Shown here piece by piece: positions 43,759-51,800 of a stretch of DNA of 64,000 nucleotides (its first letter is position 1; each line of letters starts with the position of its first letter). Position numbers and translations under genes: made by a program. Under the pieces are notes generated by a model. The model had not been told where the DNA came from, made no database searches, and saw only the letters and a program-made list of their open reading frames with translations. Location of the stretch: NCBI RefSeq assembly GCF_013449725.1, contig NZ_JACCFF010000005.1, positions 124,001 to 188,000 of the forward strand. Reading direction: 5' to 3'. This DNA is from Mycobacteroides sp. LB1 (lineage in GTDB: Bacteria > Actinomycetota > Actinomycetes > Mycobacteriales > Mycobacteriaceae).

Positions 43759-45687
43759 TCAGACGGCCTGGAGAACGAGTGGTGGTCCGGGATCGGGTGA
43801 CAGTGGCACGTTTTGGCGCCGCATCAACCAGGACGTGATGTTGTGGAACAACGGCGCGGCGGTGTTACCCGGGCGACCATCTGCGGCTCGGTGCGGCGCG
43901 TTCATCATGATGCCGACGACATAACGGGGATCATCCGTGGTCGCGATGCCCGCGAAGGTGATCCAGTACACGTCGTCGAAGTAGCACGCGCAGGCCGGGT
44001 TGATCTGCTGGGCGGTGCCGGTTTTGCCGCTCAGCTGGTAGCCCTCGACCGCCCCGGGTGCCCCGGTTCCGTTCTGGATGCCGCGCGGATCCGGTTGCAG
44101 TACCGCGCGCAGCATGTTCCGGACGGTGCGCGCAGTACCCGCGTTGACCACCTGTACCGGCTGGGGGCGCGGTTCTTCCTTACGCGTGCCATCGGGCGCG
44201 GTGACGCTTTTGACGATGCGTGGCGGTATCCGCACGCCGTCGTTGGCGATCGTCTGGTACATGCCCGCCATCTGCAACAGCGTCATTGACAAGCCTTGGC
44301 CGATAGGCAGATTCGAGAAAGTACTACCCGACCACTGCTCGATCGGCGGCACCAGGCCCTCGCTCTCGCCGGGCAGACCGACGCCGGTGCGCTGACCCAG
44401 ACCGAACTTGTCCACCAGATCCATGAAGCGCTCCGGCCCTACCCGCTGGGCCAGCATAAGCGTGCCCACGTTGGAAGACTTTCCGAATACTCCGGTGGTG
44501 GTGTACTGCATGGTTCCGTGCACCCAGGCATCGCGGACGGTGACCCCACCCATGTTGATAGAGCCCGGAACCTGTAGCACCTCATCGGGATTGGATAAAT
44601 CATTCTCGATGACCGCCGAGGCGGTGATGATCTTGTTGACAGATCCCGGCTCGAATGGCGAGGAGACCGAGAGATTGCCCATCTCACGGTCGCCCTGCTT
44701 GCCAAGGTTCTGTGACGGGTCAAAGGTGTTGTCATTGGCCATCGCCAGGACCTCACCGGTCTTGGTATCGAGCACGACCGCGGATACGTTCCGCGCGCCG
44801 GAGAGGTCCTTGGCCTGTTGGACCTGCTGCTGCACGTAGTACTGGATGTCGTTGTCGAGCGTGAGTTCGACGGTGGACCCGTTGACGGCGTCGTGGCGAT
44901 CCCGATAGCTGCCGGGGATCACCGCGCCGTCGGAACCACGGTCATAGGTCAGTGCTCCGTCCTTACCCGCCAGCGCACTGTCCAGGGAATCCTCAAGGCC
45001 GAGAAGACCGTAACCCTCCCAGTCGATGCTGCCCACGATGTTGGCGGCCAGCGAGCCACCGGGATACTGACGGATGTCCTGCCGCTCCGCGCCGACCTCG
45101 GGGAATTCCTTGATGATCTCGGCGGCGATCGCCGGATCGACCGAGCGCGCCAGGTACACGAAGTTGTCGTCACTACGGAGCTTCTTCAGAAGGCTCTTCG
45201 CATCGGGTTTGTTGCCGAGCTTGGCCGACACCCCGGCCGCGATGTCCTGCAGCCGCCGTTCCGGCTCAACGGCCCTTATTTTCGCCGCCGCGGCCTTATC
45301 GGCGTCGCTCTTCCCAGGGTCCTTGAGGGTCATTTGGCTTTTTTCCCAGGCCTTGGCGAGCTGTTCGCGAATCTTCTTCGGCTGGAAGGTGAGGGCACGC
45401 GCCTCGATGGTGAAGGCCAGTTTGTTGCCCGCGCGGTCGACAATGGTGCCGCGCAACGCCTTCTCGGTCTCGGTGACCTTCAGCTGGCCCGAGGCTTCGG
45501 CGCGTAGACCGGCGGCACGGGGCCCCTGCAGGGTGAACAGCTGGATGGCGGCGATGGCCAGCGTCAGGAAGATGATGATGTTGCCCGTACGGTGCCGGAA
45601 GGCGAATCCGGCTGTCCGCGATACGGCAGCGACGGGCCGCCGGGTGCGGCGGGCGCCGACTGGCCGCGATCGATCCTGCCGGTTCAC
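43759..45687 (-). CDS. pbpB: PbpB (FtsI), septal class B penicillin-binding protein
   Basis: This 642-residue transpeptidase has an N-terminal membrane helix near residues 33-53 (IIIFLTLAIAAIQLFTL), a pedestal domain and a C-terminal catalytic domain. The active Ser lies in GSVNK (SxxK), the SxN motif is SSN in GKSSNVGTL, and KTG is in SGKTGTAQQ. It cross-links septal peptidoglycan with FtsW as partner. It overlaps the ftsL-like gene by 4 bp. The protein is a little shorter than the 679 residues of M. tuberculosis. Confidence 0.94.
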   Translation of the reverse strand: MNRQDRSRPVGARRTRRPVAAVSRTAGFAFRHRTGNIIIFLTLAIAAIQLFTLQGPRAAGLRAEASGQLKVTETEKALRGTIVDRAGNKLAFTIEARALTFQPKKIREQLAKAWEKSQMTLKDPGKSDADKAAAAKIRAVEPERRLQDIAAGVSAKLGNKPDAKSLLKKLRSDDNFVYLARSVDPAIAAEIIKEFPEVGAERQDIRQYPGGSLAANIVGSIDWEGYGLLGLEDSLDSALAGKDGALTYDRGSDGAVIPGSYRDRHDAVNGSTVELTLDNDIQYYVQQQVQQAKDLSGARNVSAVVLDTKTGEVLAMANDNTFDPSQNLGKQGDREMGNLSVSSPFEPGSVNKIITASAVIENDLSNPDEVLQVPGSINMGGVTVRDAWVHGTMQYTTTGVFGKSSNVGTLMLAQRVGPERFMDLVDKFGLGQRTGVGLPGESEGLVPPIEQWSGSTFSNLPIGQGLSMTLLQMAGMYQTIANDGVRIPPRIVKSVTAPDGTRKEEPRPQPVQVVNAGTARTVRNMLRAVLQPDPRGIQNGTGAPGAVEGYQLSGKTGTAQQINPACACYFDDVYWITFAGIATTDDPRYVVGIMMNAPHRAADGRPGNTAAPLFHNITSWLMRRQNVPLSPDPGPPLVLQAV

Positions 45688-46658
45688 GCCGTCGGGTGGG
45701 GATTCGTTGTTGCCACGGGATTGAATTGTTCCCCGCTCACTGGAGAATTCGTGATATTTGATGCTTGCGGCGCGTCGGCCACGGGGGGCGGTATCGCTGC
45801 CGCGAGATCCGGCACGGCCACAACCGGCACGGGCGCCTGAGCCGCGGGCGGCGCGAGGACGGGTTCCTGTGCGGCAGGTGCTTCCGCGACGGGTGCGGGC
45901 ACGACCGCCGGTGGGGCCATATGCGGCACCACCGCCACCGGAGGCGGCACGGGCGGTAGCTGGACCGGCATCTCGACCGAATTGCCGGGCTTCGGAACGG
46001 CATCGGCATCATCGGGGATAGTCGTGTTCAGCGACGGCGGCGCGACACCTTCAGCCGGCTTCGGAGCACCCACTAACAGCCAGTTGCCCCGCTCGTCGCG
46101 CACCAGGTGCGCAATATCGCGAGACGGGATCATGCCGAGATCGCGCGCCGAATCTGCCAGCACAGGCGCAGATTCCGCGCGTAAGACATCACGTTCGAGG
46201 GCCTCTTTGCGCTGGAGCAGCTGCTCGTTGGAGCGACGCTGGCTACCCAGCTGATACGAGCGCTCCGCGGCATCGGTCGACAACCACAGCGTGATCGCCA
46301 GGCCGACGCCAAGCGCGCCGATGACCAGCACCACGAACGGGACCTTGGCGACCCACACATGTGGCCTCAGGTCCACCTCGGACAGGCGGGTAAGGATTCG
46401 CTCGCGCAGCGGTATCCGGATGACTTTGGGCGCCTTGGCCTTGCGAGCCTTCGCGCGGGCCTTCGCCTGCCCGGTACTGGTGGCCGGACGGATCTTTTCG
46501 GGCCCCTTACGCTGCACCGGAATCGGCATGGTCTGCGGTGAGGAACGGCGTGGCCGCGGTGACGGGCCTGCCGCGGTGGCCCTGGGCGTGGCGCTGCGAC
46601 GCTTGGTGGGCTTGGCCTTCTCGGGCGCCTCCGCCGCCTTCTTACGCACCCCGATCAT
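45684..46658 (-). CDS. FtsL-like division protein (Rv2164c-like), Pro/Ala-rich
   Basis: This 324-residue protein lies where ftsL is expected. A Lys/Arg/Pro-rich cytoplasmic region (residues 1-98) is followed by a membrane helix at about 105-127 (VPFVVLVIGALGVGLAITLWL) and a short leucine-zipper-like segment (YQLGSQRRSNEQLLQRKEAL). A long Pro/Val/Ala repeat tail (VPPPVAVVPHMAPPAVVPAP and similar) follows. The short coiled coil after the helix is the FtsL feature. The tail probably lies in the periplasm. It overlaps both rsmH and pbpB by 4 bp. Confidence 0.75.
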   Translation of the reverse strand: MIGVRKKAAEAPEKAKPTKRRSATPRATAAGPSPRPRRSSPQTMPIPVQRKGPEKIRPATSTGQAKARAKARKAKAPKVIRIPLRERILTRLSEVDLRPHVWVAKVPFVVLVIGALGVGLAITLWLSTDAAERSYQLGSQRRSNEQLLQRKEALERDVLRAESAPVLADSARDLGMIPSRDIAHLVRDERGNWLLVGAPKPAEGVAPPSLNTTIPDDADAVPKPGNSVEMPVQLPPVPPPVAVVPHMAPPAVVPAPVAEAPAAQEPVLAPPAAQAPVPVVAVPDLAAAIPPPVADAPQASNITNSPVSGEQFNPVATTNPHPTA

Positions 46659-47668
46659 GCGTTCCTCCCATGCGCAGCTCGCTCGACAGCCCGTAACCGC
46701 ACCGGTGCACTGCGTGGATTGGCTTCTATTTCCGTTTCATTGGCCTGCTCCGCCCCGCGAGTGATCGAGGTGAAATCCGGTGCGTCATCGGGAAGCTCGA
46801 CCGGCAGGTCGATCGGCGACCGGGATGCCGTAGCGGCGGTGAACTCGGCCTTGACGATCTTGTCCTCAAGCGACTGGTAGGCCATGACGGCGAGCCGGCC
46901 ACCCGGGCGCAGCGCGGCCATGGCGGTAGGTATTGCGGCCGCAAGGGATTCCAGCTCGGAGTTGACCGCGATCCGGAGAGCCTGGAAGGTGCGTTTCGCC
47001 GGGTGGCCGCCGGTGCGGCGGGTGGCCGCCGGGATGGCCGCGTACAGCAGCTCGACCAGCTGTCCACTGCGCGTGAAGGGTTCGGCGGCGCGACGCCGAA
47101 CGATCTCGTCGGCGATTCGGCGTGCGAATCGCTCCTCACCGAATCTGCTGAGCACCCTGGACAGCTCGGCGGCCGAATAGGTGTTCAGGATGTCGGCCGC
47201 GGTCAGTTCGTCCTCTGCATTCATCCGCATATCGAGTGGCGCGTCGACCGAATAGGCGAATCCACGCTCGGCCTGATCGAGCTGCATGGAGGAAACGCCT
47301 AGATCGAAGAGCACTCCATCGACCGAAGATGTTGCACGGTAACCCAACCCGTCAAGCGCATGGGCCATGCCGTCGTACCGGGTATGCACCCCGGTGAATC
47401 GAGCCCCGAAGGGCGCAAGCCTCGCCCGCGCGATATCCAGGGCGTTGGTGTCGCGATCGAGACCGATAACGGTCAAGCCCGGCAGTACGGAGAGGAAGTG
47501 TTCGGTGTGCCCACCTGCGCCCAGGGTGGCGTCGACAAGAACGGCACCCTCTCCGTTGGCGGCCCGCCTGGTCAAGGCGGGAGCGAGCAGCTCATAGCAG
47601 CGGTCGAGCATGACCGGCACATGGCCGAATCGGGCCCTCGAATCAGCCGGAAAATCATTGTCAGACAC
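46655..47668 (-). CDS. rsmH: RsmH (MraW), 16S rRNA m4C1402 methyltransferase
   Basis: This 337-residue SAM-dependent enzyme methylates C1402 of 16S rRNA. It shows GHVPVMLDRCYELLAPAL, the SAM site DATLGAGGHTEHFL, VIGLDRDTNALDIA, DGVLFDLGVSSMQLD and a C-terminal region ending YQSLEDKIVK. The GTG at 47668 is chosen because GGAGGGG lies ahead and conservation starts there; an upstream open stretch in this frame reads the spacer repeats (SHRGISRPHRGVSRSRR) and is not homologous. It overlaps the ftsL-like gene by 4 bp. Confidence 0.93.
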   Translation of the reverse strand: MSDNDFPADSRARFGHVPVMLDRCYELLAPALTRRAANGEGAVLVDATLGAGGHTEHFLSVLPGLTVIGLDRDTNALDIARARLAPFGARFTGVHTRYDGMAHALDGLGYRATSSVDGVLFDLGVSSMQLDQAERGFAYSVDAPLDMRMNAEDELTAADILNTYSAAELSRVLSRFGEERFARRIADEIVRRRAAEPFTRSGQLVELLYAAIPAATRRTGGHPAKRTFQALRIAVNSELESLAAAIPTAMAALRPGGRLAVMAYQSLEDKIVKAEFTAATASRSPIDLPVELPDDAPDFTSITRGAEQANETEIEANPRSAPVRLRAVERAAHGRNA

Positions 47669-47686
47669 GGCGACACCCCTCCGGGA

Positions 47687-47728
47687 GCGGGAAACGCCCC
47701 TGTGGGGGCGGGAAATGCCCCTGTGGGA
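47687..47728 (+). repeat. Two 21-bp tandem repeats in the mraZ-rsmH spacer
   Basis: Positions 47687-47707 and 47708-47728 hold GCGGGAAACGCCCCTGTGG and a near-identical copy (two differences over 21 bases), with a partial third copy to the left. Each carries a GTGGG element spaced 21 bp, about two helical turns. The repeats lie within the 175-bp spacer upstream of rsmH. They might bind a protein such as MraZ, which prefers GTGGG-type boxes, but this is inference. Confidence 0.6.
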
Positions 47729-47843
47729 GCGCTGGTAGGTGCAAGGAGCCCACGAAGTCCGGTCCCTGCCCGATGGTGCGAACCTGGCGTCGGGGAAGTA
47801 CGCCAGGGCCGTATCGGACAGAGGCCGCGCTGCGCGGGCTCGC

Positions 47844-48275
47844 TCAGAAGATGCCATTGAGGGATTCATCGCTGGCCGTCGAGAAGTTCTCTTCGTGTTC
47901 CTCCAGGTACTGCTGCCACTTGGTGGCATCCCAAATCTCTAGGTAGTCAACAGATCCGATGACGACGCAGTCCTTGGAGAGATCCGCATACCGCCGGTGG
48001 TCGGCGGACAGGGTGATGCGGCCCTGCGCGTCCGGGTGCTGTTCGTCGGTTGCCGCCGCCAAGTTACGCAGAAAGGCGCGGGCCTCCGGGTTGCTCCGGG
48101 AAGCCGAGGCGGCCTTGCGCGCCAGCTCCTCGAACTCGACCCGCGGATACACGGCGAGGCTGTGGTCCTGGCTCTTGGTGACCATCAACCCTCCCGCTAG
48201 TGCGTCCCGAAACTTGGCGGGCAATGTGAGCCGCCCCTTGTCGTCCAGCTTGGGCGTGTAGGTACCGAGAAACAT
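47844..48275 (-). CDS. mraZ: MraZ, transcriptional regulator of the division cluster
   Basis: This 143-residue protein has two AbrB-like halves, with DDKGRLTLPAKFRDAL near the N-terminus and DAQGRITLSADHRRYADL in the second half. MraZ oligomers bind repeated GTGGG-type boxes upstream of their own gene and control the dcw operon. The ATG at 48275 is preceded by GGGAGG. A 10-bp-spaced array of such boxes is present 52-79 bp upstream. It is the first gene of the cluster. Confidence 0.95.
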   Translation of the reverse strand: MFLGTYTPKLDDKGRLTLPAKFRDALAGGLMVTKSQDHSLAVYPRVEFEELARKAASASRSNPEARAFLRNLAAATDEQHPDAQGRITLSADHRRYADLSKDCVVIGSVDYLEIWDATKWQQYLEEHEENFSTASDESLNGIF

Positions 48276-48326
48276 CCCGTTACCTCCCTGCCCAATTGCT
48301 CGTCGGAGCTACTCTTCCCTCCGATG

Positions 48327-48354
48327 TCCGCCACTTTACCCCACAACCCCCCAC
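48327..48354 (-). promoter_or_regulatory. Three MraZ-type boxes at 10-bp spacing
   Basis: On the minus strand GTGG occurs at 48354-48351, 48344-48341 and 48334-48331, giving GTGGGG, GTGGGG and GTGGCG exactly 10 bp apart, 52-79 bp upstream of mraZ. MraZ is known to bind TGGGN-type direct repeats in other bacteria, one helical turn apart. This supports autoregulation of mraZ and the downstream operon. Confidence 0.75.
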
Positions 48355-48567
48355 TTTGATTCTGATTTGCCGCGTGTCTCCCCACCACGCGCCCACCTTC
48401 GAGGATTGGGACGCCGTTAGTACACCGTTATCCCAGGTCAACCCAGTGGGGACGAGTGGGGCGCCGATCTCTAGACGAGTTGATAACGATTTGGCCTGCC
48501 GGGGCCACCGGGCTTGCGAGAGATCACCCCACGCCGAGCGGCGGCGGTACGGGCGGCTCAGACAGCA

Positions 48568-48620
48568 ACCCAGATAGCAACAGGCCCGCGCACTCGGCGC
48601 GGGCCTGTTGCTATCTGGGT
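48568..48620 (-). terminator. Perfect 24-bp hairpin after the DUF3040 gene
   Basis: Left arm 48568-48591 and right arm 48597-48620 are fully complementary over 24 bases (ACCCAGATAGCAACAGGCCC...), with a 5-base loop. It begins 4 bp after the DUF3040 stop on the minus strand and probably ends its transcript before the mraZ promoter. There is no clear U-tract, but the stem is very long and GC-rich. Confidence 0.8.
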
Positions 48621-48624
48621 AACG

Positions 48625-49032
48625 TCAGTTGTCGAAACGGCGGCGGAAGCGCTCTTCCATGCGCTGCGCGAACGAGCCGGCCGCACGGGGCCGACGGGTC
48701 CGGCCGATGGCCCCACCCGATCCCCCTTGGCCGACAGCGTTCGCATCGGAGCGTCGGCTGCCGATGATCGCGAAGACCGCCGCCCCGAACATGACGACGA
48801 ATCCGATCACGCTCAGGACCGGGAAGTTCCCGATCTGGGTGGCAGGCACTGCAACACCGATCACCAGCATGGCCAGCCCGATGCAGAACAGCGCCGCCCC
48901 CTGCAAGCGCCGACGGCCGGAGGTCGCACCCAGGCGGCCTCCGCGCACACTCGACGCAAACTTGGGATCCTCCGCGTACAGCGCGCTCTCGATCTGGTCG
49001 AGCATGCGCTGCTCGTGCTCGGAGAGTGGCAT
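48625..49032 (-). CDS. DUF3040 membrane protein (Rv2169c-like)
   Basis: This 135-residue protein starts with the DUF3040 signature MPLSEHEQRMLDQIESALYAEDPKFA. Two membrane helices follow (about 53-72, GAALFCIGLAMLVIGVAV, and 79-98, VLSVIGFVVMFGAAVFAII), then a basic Arg-rich tail (RFRRRFDN). The family is actinobacterial and its function is unknown. ATG at 49032 has AGGGAGGGA ahead, so the longer open frame to 49110 is not used. A 24-bp hairpin follows the stop. Confidence 0.85.
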   Translation of the reverse strand: MPLSEHEQRMLDQIESALYAEDPKFASSVRGGRLGATSGRRRLQGAALFCIGLAMLVIGVAVPATQIGNFPVLSVIGFVVMFGAAVFAIIGSRRSDANAVGQGGSGGAIGRTRRPRAAGSFAQRMEERFRRRFDN

Positions 49033-49334
49033 CGGTCCCTCCCTCTGGCGCATCGCGACCGGTTGACTGTGTCGTGCCTTGTCAGTACTGGATACCAGTA
49101 TTGACACCAATGTCTTCTATCAAGGGTGCCGCGGTTACAACACCCTCACGTTCATAATACGAGGTGAATACCCGTCATACCACCCGGTTCACCTATCAAT
49201 CTCCCGGCCGTTCCTGCCCGGCAACACCCCACACCGCGGCGCGCCGACGGACCCGGCGAAACTCGCGTCAGCACCCAAGAATCGGCCGATCGTGATAAAC
49301 CCGGGCAGTACACCGAGAGATCAAAGGACGCACG
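49033..49334. other. 302-bp divergent intergenic region
   Basis: This gap separates the DUF3040 gene (minus) from the GNAT gene (plus) and should hold both promoters. It contains a 15-bp palindrome TACTGG-ATA-CCAGTA (49086-49100), followed at once by TTGACA (49101-49106), a consensus -35, but no well-spaced -10 is obvious. An open frame that runs through part of it has poor coding quality. I see no RNA gene. Confidence 0.5.
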
Positions 49335-49997
49335 TTGACGACATTCCTGGCCGACCTGTCGCAACGCGATATGCAGCGCCGGCTCAGCGAAGCGCTTCGT
49401 ATCTACGTCGTCGCCATGGGCTACCCCCACGGCACCGAGGATCAGCGTGCGCCGATGTGGCTGGAACACAGCCGCAGACGGGGTTGGCAGGCGGCCGCCA
49501 TCTTCGACAGCACGGCAGCACCGCCCGATACCGATACCGGTCCTGACCAGGACCTAATGGACCAGGCACGCATCGTGGGGATTGCATACGGCTACCGCGG
49601 GGCCGCCGACCAGTGGTGGCACCAGCAGGTCAGCCAGGGCTTACGGAAGTCAGGGGTGCCGCGTGACCACATCAGCGCCCTCCTCGACCAGTACTTCGAG
49701 CTGACCGAACTGCATGTCGACCCTGGCCTGCAGGGGCACGGTTTCGGCGAGGCGCTGGCTCGGCGGCTGCTCGCGGGCCGCACCGAATCGCATGTCCTGC
49801 TGTCCACCCCCGAGATCAGCGGCGAGTCCAACCGGGCCTGGCGGCTGTACCGTCGACTCGGATTTACCGATGTCATCCGGCAACACCAGTTCGCCGGCGA
49901 TCCCAGGCGATTCGCCGTGCTTGGCCGGGCGTTGCCGCTGGAGCCCGGATATCAGCAGCCGGACGTCGCCGCCGTCTGGCACGATGAGCCGCGATGA
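49335..49997 (+). CDS. GNAT-family acetyltransferase (Rv2170-like)
   Basis: This 220-residue protein has a GNAT domain: FELTELHVDPGLQGHGFGEALARRLLAGR contains the acetyl-CoA-binding Q/RxxGxG/A motif (QGHGFG), and ESNRAWRLYRRLGFTDV is the last helix motif. The N-terminal half carries MWLEHSRRRGWQAAAIF. M. tuberculosis Rv2170 has been reported to acetylate a metabolic enzyme; here the target is unknown. The TTG at 49335 with AAAGGA ahead matches the Rv2170 N-terminus (MTTFLADL). It overlaps lppM by 4 bp. Confidence 0.85.
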   Translation: MTTFLADLSQRDMQRRLSEALRIYVVAMGYPHGTEDQRAPMWLEHSRRRGWQAAAIFDSTAAPPDTDTGPDQDLMDQARIVGIAYGYRGAADQWWHQQVSQGLRKSGVPRDHISALLDQYFELTELHVDPGLQGHGFGEALARRLLAGRTESHVLLSTPEISGESNRAWRLYRRLGFTDVIRQHQFAGDPRRFAVLGRALPLEPGYQQPDVAAVWHDEPR

Positions 49998-50707
49998 ATA
50001 GCCCAACGCTTTTCACGCGAGCCGCTCATCGCAGGCCAGGGCGCGTGGCACGTATCACTGCCGTGCTGTTGTTGACAGCGCTGCCGCTACTATCAGGATG
50101 CGTACGCGTCAAGGCCTCGATGACCGTCACCACCGACGATCACGTCTCCGGGCAGCTGATCGCCGTCGCCAAGCCACAGGGCAAGAACGACAAGGGACCC
50201 CAGCTCGACCGCAATCTGTCCTTCGCCCAGAAGGTCCAGGTGAGCGATTACGAGGAGAACGGCATGGTGGGGTCGCGAGCCATCTTCAACGATCTGACCT
50301 TCGCGGAGGTCCCGCAGCTCGCCGGGATGAACAAGAACGCCGCCGGTTTCGACCTAACGCTGCGGCGTAACGGCGATGTGGTGGTCCTGGAAGGGCGCGC
50401 CGATCTCACCGCGCTGGAAGACACCTCGAATGCCGATGTGTCGCTGGCCGTTTCCTTTCCCGGCGATATCGAATCCACCAACGGGGAGACGCTCGGCTCA
50501 GATTCCGTGCAGTGGAAACTCACTCCTGGCGTAGTCAGCAACTTCACCGCGACTGCCCGCTACACCGACCCCAGCACCCGCTCGTTCAACGGTGCCGCGA
50601 TCTTTGTGACGGTGGCCGCACTGCTGGTCGGCGCCCTTGTCGCATCCATGGCCTGGCTGGCCCGCGACCAGTCCCCGCGGTTTACGCCCGACCAGATCCC
50701 GGAGTGA
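49994..50707 (+). CDS. lppM: Lipoprotein LppM
   Basis: This 237-residue envelope protein has a signal with lipobox LSGC (Cys36), then a beta-rich domain (VRVKASMTVTTDDHVSGQLIAVA through LTPGVVSNFTATARY). A C-terminal membrane helix at about 197-220 (AIFVTVAALLVGALVASMAWLA) and a short charged tail complete it. In M. tuberculosis LppM affects the trafficking of the bacillus in macrophages; the molecular role is not settled. It overlaps the GNAT gene by 4 bp and its end overlaps the convergent MTHFR-like gene by 26 bp. Confidence 0.85.
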   Translation: MNSPTLFTRAAHRRPGRVARITAVLLLTALPLLSGCVRVKASMTVTTDDHVSGQLIAVAKPQGKNDKGPQLDRNLSFAQKVQVSDYEENGMVGSRAIFNDLTFAEVPQLAGMNKNAAGFDLTLRRNGDVVVLEGRADLTALEDTSNADVSLAVSFPGDIESTNGETLGSDSVQWKLTPGVVSNFTATARYTDPSTRSFNGAAIFVTVAALLVGALVASMAWLARDQSPRFTPDQIPE

Positions 50708-51662
50708 TCCGCACCCCGAGGTTCTCCAACACCTCGGAGGTGGCCCGCGCAAAGTTCAGGGTCATGAAGTGCAAGCACGGAACGCCCTCGGCGAGTAGCC
50801 GGGACGCCATGGCAGTGGTGACCTCGACGCCGACCTTGCGGACCTCGTCACGATTCTCGTCCGGACCGTCACCGGCGGCACGGAGGAGCCGCTCCTCCAG
50901 CGCGAGGGGCAGTGTGGACGAGGAAAGCTCGACCTGCCGGCGCAACGACCGCAGCGACGTAATGGGCATCAGACCCGGAACGATGGGCTTTGCACCCTGC
51001 TCCGGATCGGCGGCCACCACCCGATCGCGTAACCGAAGATAGTCGTCGACGTCGAAAAACATCTGGGTGATCGAGTACTCGGCCCCGGCACGGAGCTTGT
51101 TCACTAGATGGACCGTGTCGTGTTCCAGATCGATCGCCTGGGGGTGCGCCTCGGGGAAGGACGCCACCCCGACGTGGAAATCACCGAGGTCGCGGACCAG
51201 GCGCACCAGCTCTTCGGCGTACGTCAGCCCTCCCGGATGCGGAATCCATTCCGCATTCACATCCCCTACCGGATCGCCGCGCAGGGCAAGGATATTGGTG
51301 ATGCCACGGTCCACATACGCCCCCACCATGGCCCGCAGCTCACCAACGGTGTGCCCGACGGCGGTCAGGTGTGCGACAGGCAACAGCGTCGTGTTTTCGG
51401 CTAGTTCTCCGGTCACCCGTACCGTGCGGTCACGGGTGGAACCGCCCGCACCGTAGGTGACCGAGACGAACACCGGCTGATACCGCTCGAAAACTCTTGC
51501 TGCCCGCCACAACCGGGCCTCTGCCGCCTCATCGCGGGGCGGCATGAACTCGACCGAGAACGCGACTTCGCCGGGTTGAACCGCGGCCAGGCGATCGACG
51601 ATCGACCCCGGATCCTGCAGCTCGGCGACCCGTCCATCACGGTCGAGCGGGTTAGTTGTCAC
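50682..51662 (-). CDS. Methylenetetrahydrofolate reductase family (Rv2172c-like)
   Basis: This 326-residue TIM-barrel protein has FSVEFMPPRDEAAEARLW, VSVTYGAGGSTRDRTVRV and LALRGDPVGD, all typical of MetF, and FFDVDDYLRLRDRV and IVPGLMPITSLRSLRRQVELS in the C-terminal half. It would reduce 5,10-methylene-THF to 5-methyl-THF for methionine synthesis. Mycobacterial members like Rv2172c are divergent from enterobacterial MetF. Its gene overlaps lppM at the 3' ends. The start at 51662 faces idsA2. Confidence 0.85.
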   Translation of the reverse strand: MTTNPLDRDGRVAELQDPGSIVDRLAAVQPGEVAFSVEFMPPRDEAAEARLWRAARVFERYQPVFVSVTYGAGGSTRDRTVRVTGELAENTTLLPVAHLTAVGHTVGELRAMVGAYVDRGITNILALRGDPVGDVNAEWIPHPGGLTYAEELVRLVRDLGDFHVGVASFPEAHPQAIDLEHDTVHLVNKLRAGAEYSITQMFFDVDDYLRLRDRVVAADPEQGAKPIVPGLMPITSLRSLRRQVELSSSTLPLALEERLLRAAGDGPDENRDEVRKVGVEVTTAMASRLLAEGVPCLHFMTLNFARATSEVLENLGVRITPGSGRA

Positions 51663-51800
51663 CTGTTAAGGATAGGTGGGATTAGTCTAGGTTCACTCCC
51701 GGCCATCCGGGGAGCCTCCGGGACAATTGCCGCACCGTGAAAGGACGCCCCGCTGAGTGTCAACGTAGCCGCTGCCAATGCCCGGCACCTGACCGATGCG

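Noticed and set aside
47669..47929. Upstream extension of rsmH through the tandem repeats
   Set aside because: The translated repeats are low complexity, and the GTG at 47668 has a good ribosome site and begins the conserved region.
49079..49546. 155-codon plus-strand frame before the GNAT gene
   Set aside because: It overlaps the GNAT gene in a different phase, has no domain and no good ribosome site.
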